Shown here piece after piece: positions 60,151 through 64,000 of a DNA stretch of 64,000 bases. The stretch is from the NCBI GenBank assembly GCA_964533865.1, contig CAZHRC010000002.1:1-64000 (forward strand). The letters are read 5' to 3'. How positions within the stretch are numbered: the first letter of the stretch is position 1; every line of letters starts with the position of its first letter. Under the pieces are notes generated by a model. The model saw nothing but the letters and a program-made list of their open reading frames with translations, searched no databases and was not told the origin of the DNA. The position numbers and the translations under genes are program-made. Origin of the DNA: CAZHRC01 sp964533865. Its GTDB lineage: Bacteria > Bacillota > Clostridia > Tissierellales > Peptoniphilaceae.

Positions 60151-61521
60151 TTATTGCAACAACCTCGCCACCAACACCCCGCTCGCCGAGGCTTGTGACA
60201 AGGAGTGTGTGACTCCGGAACCGTCGCCTACAGCGTACAAGCCTTCGACGGCAGTTTCTAAATTGCCGTCCACCGGTACGTTAGAGTTGTAGAATTTAAC
60301 TTCTACTCCGTACAGTAGCGTATCTTCATTTGCCATACCCGGTGCGATTTTATCGAGAGCGTAAATCATCTCGATAATATCGTCGAGTTGACGTTTTGGA
60401 ATCACCAAACTCAAATCCCCTGGCGTCGCCTTTAACGTCGGGCGAGTAAAGCATTTGCGCATGCGTCGTTCGCTGGATCGTCGTCCTTTTACCAAGTCGC
60501 CAAAGCGTTGTAGGAGGACCCCACCGCCGAGCATATTTGACAGTCTTGCGATGGACTCGCCGTATTCGTTACTATCTCTAAAAGGCTCGGTAAACTGATT
60601 GCTAACCAGTAATGCAAAGTTGGTGTTTTCTGTTTGGAGCGCTGGATCCGCGTAGGCGTGACCGTTAACGGTGATAATGCCGTTGGTGTTTTCCGTTACC
60701 ACCTCCCCATAAGGGTTCATGCAGAATGTCCTGACTAAATCGTTGTATTTGTCGGTTTGATAGACGATTTTGCTTTCGTAGACATCATCGGTGATGTGTT
60801 TGAAAATCTCTGCTGGAATCTCGACTCGAACGCCGATATCCACTCGATTACTCCGAGTTTCGATACCCAACGTATCGCAGACTTCGGATATCCACTTCGA
60901 TCCCGATCGACCCGATGCCAACACTAAGTGTTCACATTCCAAGTCTCCGTGTTTATCCGTTTCGATTTTAAATCCGCCACCCTCTTTTTGATCAACAGTG
61001 GTCACAGCGGTGTTGAACATATAGGTCACATAGTCCTTGGTATAATCATACATTTTTTCAAGGATCTTCATGTTCCGATCTGTGCCAAAATGGCGCACTT
61101 TTGCATCCAACAAGTGGAGGTTGTTGCGAAGTGCGATGGTTTTTAAATCGCTAGTTGCCGTGGAATAAAGTTTGGACTCCCCTTCATCGAAACCGCATAG
61201 GACAGAGTCCACGTACTCCATCAATTCAATGGCTTCCTTTTTGCCCACGTAATTGTGCAAATCGCCGCCAAAATTGTTGGTGATGTTGTACTTCCCGTCG
61301 GAAAGCGTTCCGGCACCGCCGTAGCCGTACATGATGTTACAAGGTTTGCATCCGATACAGTGATCGACTTTCCCCGTTTTTATGGGACAGATTCTTTTTT
61401 CGATGGGACGTCCCATATCGATAATCAAAACTTTTTTTGAAGTTTGCAATTTGGTAAACTCATAAGCGGCAAACACCCCACTGGCACCCGCCCCTACGAT
61501 TATCACGTCATAATATGTCAT
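60151..61521 (-). CDS. FAD-dependent oxidoreductase (NAD(P)/FAD family, uncharacterised)
   Basis: This 456-residue flavoprotein has a dinucleotide-binding VIIVGAGASGVFAAYE (about 6-21) and a cysteine cluster CPIKTGKVDHCIGCKPC (about 45-61) that may bind a metal or be redox active. The GYGGAGTLSDGKYN motif and a C-terminal ADP-binding GLYAVGDGSGVTHSLSQAS are also present. It resembles the FAD-dependent family typified by conserved Clostridia proteins of unknown function. It follows lipA by 12 bases in the same operon, so a link with lipoate or one-carbon metabolism is possible but unproven. Confidence 0.82.
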   Translation of the reverse strand: MTYYDVIIVGAGASGVFAAYEFTKLQTSKKVLIIDMGRPIEKRICPIKTGKVDHCIGCKPCNIMYGYGGAGTLSDGKYNITNNFGGDLHNYVGKKEAIELMEYVDSVLCGFDEGESKLYSTATSDLKTIALRNNLHLLDAKVRHFGTDRNMKILEKMYDYTKDYVTYMFNTAVTTVDQKEGGGFKIETDKHGDLECEHLVLASGRSGSKWISEVCDTLGIETRSNRVDIGVRVEIPAEIFKHITDDVYESKIVYQTDKYNDLVRTFCMNPYGEVVTENTNGIITVNGHAYADPALQTENTNFALLVSNQFTEPFRDSNEYGESIARLSNMLGGGVLLQRFGDLVKGRRSSERRMRKCFTRPTLKATPGDLSLVIPKRQLDDIIEMIYALDKIAPGMANEDTLLYGVEVKFYNSNVPVDGNLETAVEGLYAVGDGSGVTHSLSQASASGVLVARLLQ

Positions 61522-61532
61522 AGTATCATCCT

Positions 61533-62384
61533 TTACAATGGTCGACCCGCTTCTTCAGCGTGGTATGAGCTTCGGACAAACGGCCCGGACTGGACGGATT
61601 CAAAGCCAAGATCTTTCGCGATCTGTTCATAGGCTTCAAAAACCTCCGGCGTGATGTAGTCCACCACTTCGATGTTTGTCGCATTCGGTTGAAGGTACTG
61701 TCCTATGGTAACCCGATCACAGGAGACCTTTCGCAGGTCTTTCAAGGTTTCCACCACCTGTTCCCAAGTTTCACCAAGCCCCACCATGAGGCCGGACTTC
61801 GTCGTAAATCCCCATTCCTTTGCCCTTCTCAACACTTCGATCGAGGTGGCATAATCGCTCTGGGGGCAAATGGTCGAAAACAGCGCGTTTACCGTTTCAA
61901 TGTTGTGGTTAATCACATCGGGCGCTGCTTCAAACACGGTTTCCAACGCGATGACATCTCCTCTAAAATCGGGGATCAATACCTCTACGGCGATATCTGT
62001 GGACACCGCCTTGATTTCAGTAATCACTTGGGCAAACTGGCTAGCTCCGCCATCGGGTAAATCATCTCGATCCACCGAGGTGATCACCGCATAGCGTAGC
62101 CCCAATCGCCTCACCGCTTCCGCCACACGTTTGGGTTCATCGGGATCCGGCGGCTGTGGTCTCCCTGTGGTCACACTGCAAAAGGCGCAGTTTCTCGTGC
62201 ACACATCCCCTAAAATCATAAACGTCGCCGTGCGCTTTTCAAAACACTCCATGCGATTTGGACACTTCGCCTCATCGCACACCGTGTTTAACTTCAAATC
62301 ATCGATCAAACGATCCACCGAGCGATGGATGGCTGATCCTTGCATTTTCACTTTCAACCACTCGGGTTTTTTCATTCTGACCAT
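61533..62384 (-). CDS. lipA: Lipoyl synthase
   Basis: This radical SAM enzyme inserts two sulfur atoms into octanoyl chains on lipoyl domains. The 283-residue protein has the auxiliary cluster CX4CX5C at Cys36, Cys41 and Cys47 (CDEAKCPNRMEC) and the SAM cluster CX3CX2C at Cys62, Cys66 and Cys69 (CTRNCAFC). The C-terminal RSSYHA contains the conserved Ser. ATG 62384 has GGAGG six bases upstream; ATG 62375 forms ATGA with the lplA stop and is also possible. It overlaps lplA. Confidence 0.96.
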   Translation of the reverse strand: MVRMKKPEWLKVKMQGSAIHRSVDRLIDDLKLNTVCDEAKCPNRMECFEKRTATFMILGDVCTRNCAFCSVTTGRPQPPDPDEPKRVAEAVRRLGLRYAVITSVDRDDLPDGGASQFAQVITEIKAVSTDIAVEVLIPDFRGDVIALETVFEAAPDVINHNIETVNALFSTICPQSDYATSIEVLRRAKEWGFTTKSGLMVGLGETWEQVVETLKDLRKVSCDRVTIGQYLQPNATNIEVVDYITPEVFEAYEQIAKDLGFESVQSGPFVRSSYHAEEAGRPL

Positions 62385-63370
62385 CCCTCACCTCCCTTGA
62401 GTAAATCTTCGACAAGCATCCCATTTGACATCCCGGAAATAAAATCGGCCACATCGACAGGGTTGATGGCATCTGCGATCGCTTCTCTCTCCCAAGAAAC
62501 ACCAGTCAATCTCGTCTCCAGATTCTTTGTATCCCCTCGCCCAAAAAAGTCCCCGCTAATTTCCACCTTTTTTGCTCGATGGTTCTCCAGAGTCAATCCG
62601 TATCGCAACAGACCAAAATCGTGGCGCACCGACCAAGTCCGAACCGTGTCCCCTTTTTTTCGATAGGTCCACTCATCGGTCTGAAACACATTTTTGGCGT
62701 AGTACCACGCTTTTTCGTCGAGTTTCTCATCGATGAGAGTAGGCATTTCAATGGCGTAATACGCCATCAGCGCGCCTTCCAACCGTTGAAAGAAAGTCCT
62801 GACATCCATCTTCAAATCATCGGATAGTCTGCCCACCCTTTGGCTGTGAGAGGCGATTTTGCGATTGCGGTACTTCTCCGGTTGAGGCTTTAAAACCCTT
62901 TCCATCGCTCCTAGTTCCAAATCAAAGAGCAAGCTCCCGTGATGGAGAATTCTGTTGCCACTGCGATATTGAGCGTTGCCTGACACTTTTTTTCCCGCGA
63001 CTAAAATATCATTTCTTCCGGAAAATTCCGCATCCAGTCCCAACTCCTGTAACAACTTCACAACAGGGTGAGCAAACAACTCAAAGTCAGATGAGCCCTC
63101 GTCCGCGATGGTGGTGATTACAGTGTATTGCATGTTGAGTGTGTCACAGTAAATGGTACCCCCTCCGGATAACCGGCGCACCACAGGAATCCCCGCTTCT
63201 TTTGCCACCTCCAAGTCCACCTCGTAGTCGGCGACTTGATTGCGCCCTATTAGCACCGAGGGCATATTTTGCCACAGCGAGAGATAAGAACCCCTTTCGC
63301 GCGCAAAAAGGGCATACTCCAATCCGTGGTTGTAAAAAGGATCCGTCGAAGGATTTTTGATGTACTCCAT
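62372..63370 (-). CDS. lplA: Lipoate-protein ligase
   Basis: The enzyme activates lipoate with ATP and attaches it to lipoyl domains. The 332-residue protein has the BPL/LPL fold with IGRNQVADYEVD, the lipoate-binding RRLSGGGTIYCDTLNMQYT (about 66-84), GRNDILVAGKKVSGNAQY with the catalytic Lys, and HGSLLFD. A C-terminal accessory domain covers about 250-332. The start ATG 63370 overlaps the stop of the upstream gene in TGATG. It may also serve octanoate for LipA. Confidence 0.94.
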   Translation of the reverse strand: MEYIKNPSTDPFYNHGLEYALFARERGSYLSLWQNMPSVLIGRNQVADYEVDLEVAKEAGIPVVRRLSGGGTIYCDTLNMQYTVITTIADEGSSDFELFAHPVVKLLQELGLDAEFSGRNDILVAGKKVSGNAQYRSGNRILHHGSLLFDLELGAMERVLKPQPEKYRNRKIASHSQRVGRLSDDLKMDVRTFFQRLEGALMAYYAIEMPTLIDEKLDEKAWYYAKNVFQTDEWTYRKKGDTVRTWSVRHDFGLLRYGLTLENHRAKKVEISGDFFGRGDTKNLETRLTGVSWEREAIADAINPVDVADFISGMSNGMLVEDLLKGGEGWSE

Positions 63371-64000
63371 CACCGCGCCTTCTCCCGGACAGTGACCATT
63401 TCTTGGACGTAGTACTCAAAAATCGAAGGAAATTCACTATTGTGTTCAGGAAATTCCGGATGGAATTGGAGGCCTAGGAAAGGGGTGCCCTCGATGTTTT
63501 CCACCGCTTCGACGATGCCGTCTGCCGCGACTGCGGTCACCCTCAGATTTTCGCCCATATCCTTTAAGGACTGGTGATGGAACGAGTTAACCACCAAACT
63601 GTCACCGTAGATCGCATTCAAAATCGAATCCTTCTCGATGTGAATCGAATGGTAGCTCACTTGAAATTCCTTGCGTTCCCTTGAGACGTGGACTAAACTG
63701 TCAGTCAATTGAGAGTCGATGTCTTGATAAAGTGTCCCGCCCATTGCCACATTGGCAAGCTGCATCCCTCGGCAAATGCCCAATACGGGAATACCCATCT
63801 CCATCGCCTTTCTGAAAATAACCGTCTCGGCTTGATCCCGTTCAAAATTGATGTTTTGCAAATGTTCTGTAGGTTCTTCCCCATAGGAAAAAGGTACCAC
63901 ATCCTCGCCGCCAATGAGCACCATGCCGTCGAGAATTTTTAAATACATCTCGATCATTTCCACATCGTTGACCACCGGTAAAAACATAGGCATACCACCG
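63370..64000 (-). CDS. Gamma-glutamyl-gamma-aminobutyrate hydrolase-like peptidase C26, partial
   Basis: This class I glutamine amidotransferase-like hydrolase is cut by the right edge; about 210 C-terminal residues are visible. The nucleophile Cys is in LGICRGMQLANVAMGGTLYQD, the His-Glu pair is in LGLQFHPEF, and an upstream GMVLIGGEDVVPFSYG matches PuuD-type enzymes. The family cleaves gamma-glutamyl amides such as gamma-glutamyl-GABA or folate polyglutamates. It is coupled to lplA by TGATG. Its N-terminus and start lie outside the window. Confidence 0.9.
   Translation of the reverse strand, partial: GGMPMFLPVVNDVEMIEMYLKILDGMVLIGGEDVVPFSYGEEPTEHLQNINFERDQAETVIFRKAMEMGIPVLGICRGMQLANVAMGGTLYQDIDSQLTDSLVHVSRERKEFQVSYHSIHIEKDSILNAIYGDSLVVNSFHHQSLKDMGENLRVTAVAADGIVEAVENIEGTPFLGLQFHPEFPEHNSEFPSIFEYYVQEMVTVREKAR

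Noticed and set aside
1..64000. CRISPR array, tRNA or rRNA genes, transposase or phage genes
   Set aside because: I looked on both strands for regular repeat-spacer units, T-arm-like GTTCGAATC stretches with cloverleaf context, rRNA signatures and transposase or integrase motifs, and saw none.

Overview
The window looks like chromosome from a strictly anaerobic, low-to-mid G+C Gram-positive bacterium of the Clostridia (Bacillota). The signs are an [FeFe]-hydrogenase maturation operon (hydE, hydG, hydF plus a TM1266-type regulator), YqeB/YqeC proteins for selenium-dependent molybdenum hydroxylases, a T-box leader on an acetolactate synthase operon, a YtrA-type GntR/ABC operon, CWB2 cell-wall-binding proteins, an OpuC osmoprotectant transporter and strong AGGAGG ribosome binding sites. 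I saw no rRNA, tRNA, CRISPR array, transposase or prophage. The species cannot be fixed from this sequence alone.

Layout, left to right. 1-3000 (visibly AT-richer): a truncated molybdenum hydroxylase large subunit, a PEP synthase/PPDK regulatory protein and an FCD-type GntR regulator. 3.0-11 kb: a polyphosphate:AMP phosphotransferase, a decayed lantibiotic-immunity ABC transporter with its two-component system, a membrane-anchored J-domain protein and an MsbA-like exporter. 11-15.4 kb: an aconitase-family hydratase, a zinc-ribbon protein, endonuclease IV and an SDR. 15.5-25.3 kb: a glycogen branching enzyme, a Nudix hydrolase, DhaM with only the tail of DhaL, YqeC/YqeB, an ArsC-like protein, an NCS1 permease, a broken hypothetical gene and transketolase. 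25.6-29.1 kb: an oligopeptide ABC system (binding protein and two permeases, no ATPases). 29.2-31.7 kb: a cold-shock gene with a terminator-like leader, a candidate structured small RNA, a patatin-like lipase and a dCMP deaminase. 31.7-34.2 kb: T-box, ilvN, ilvB. 34.2-38.3 kb: the hydrogenase maturation operon. 38.3-43 kb: a HerA/YjgR-like ATPase, a polysaccharide deacetylase broken by a stop codon, exonuclease III and alanine dehydrogenase. 43-50 kb: a divergent pair of CWB2 surface proteins, then a CapD-like sugar dehydratase followed by two half-size chromate transporters. 50-56.5 kb: an aldo/keto reductase, a large M16C metallopeptidase, the YtrA-type operon and dihydrofolate reductase. 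56.6-64 kb: opuCABCD and a C26 peptidase/lplA/lipA/flavoprotein operon cut by the right edge.

The genes describe a fermentative, amino-acid- and purine-using lifestyle: hydrogen metabolism, alanine dehydrogenase, selenium-molybdenum hydroxylase accessories with an NCS1 nucleobase-type permease, peptide uptake and lipoate salvage plus synthesis. Several genes carry single lesions (nonsense codon, frameshift, fusion, truncation). These are either real decay or sequence errors and are listed separately.

The most interesting unexplained signal is at 29816-29969 on the minus strand. It has a perfect -10 box, a closed helical fold, a CU-rich loop complementary to Shine-Dalgarno sequences and an intrinsic terminator, as expected of an unannotated regulatory RNA.
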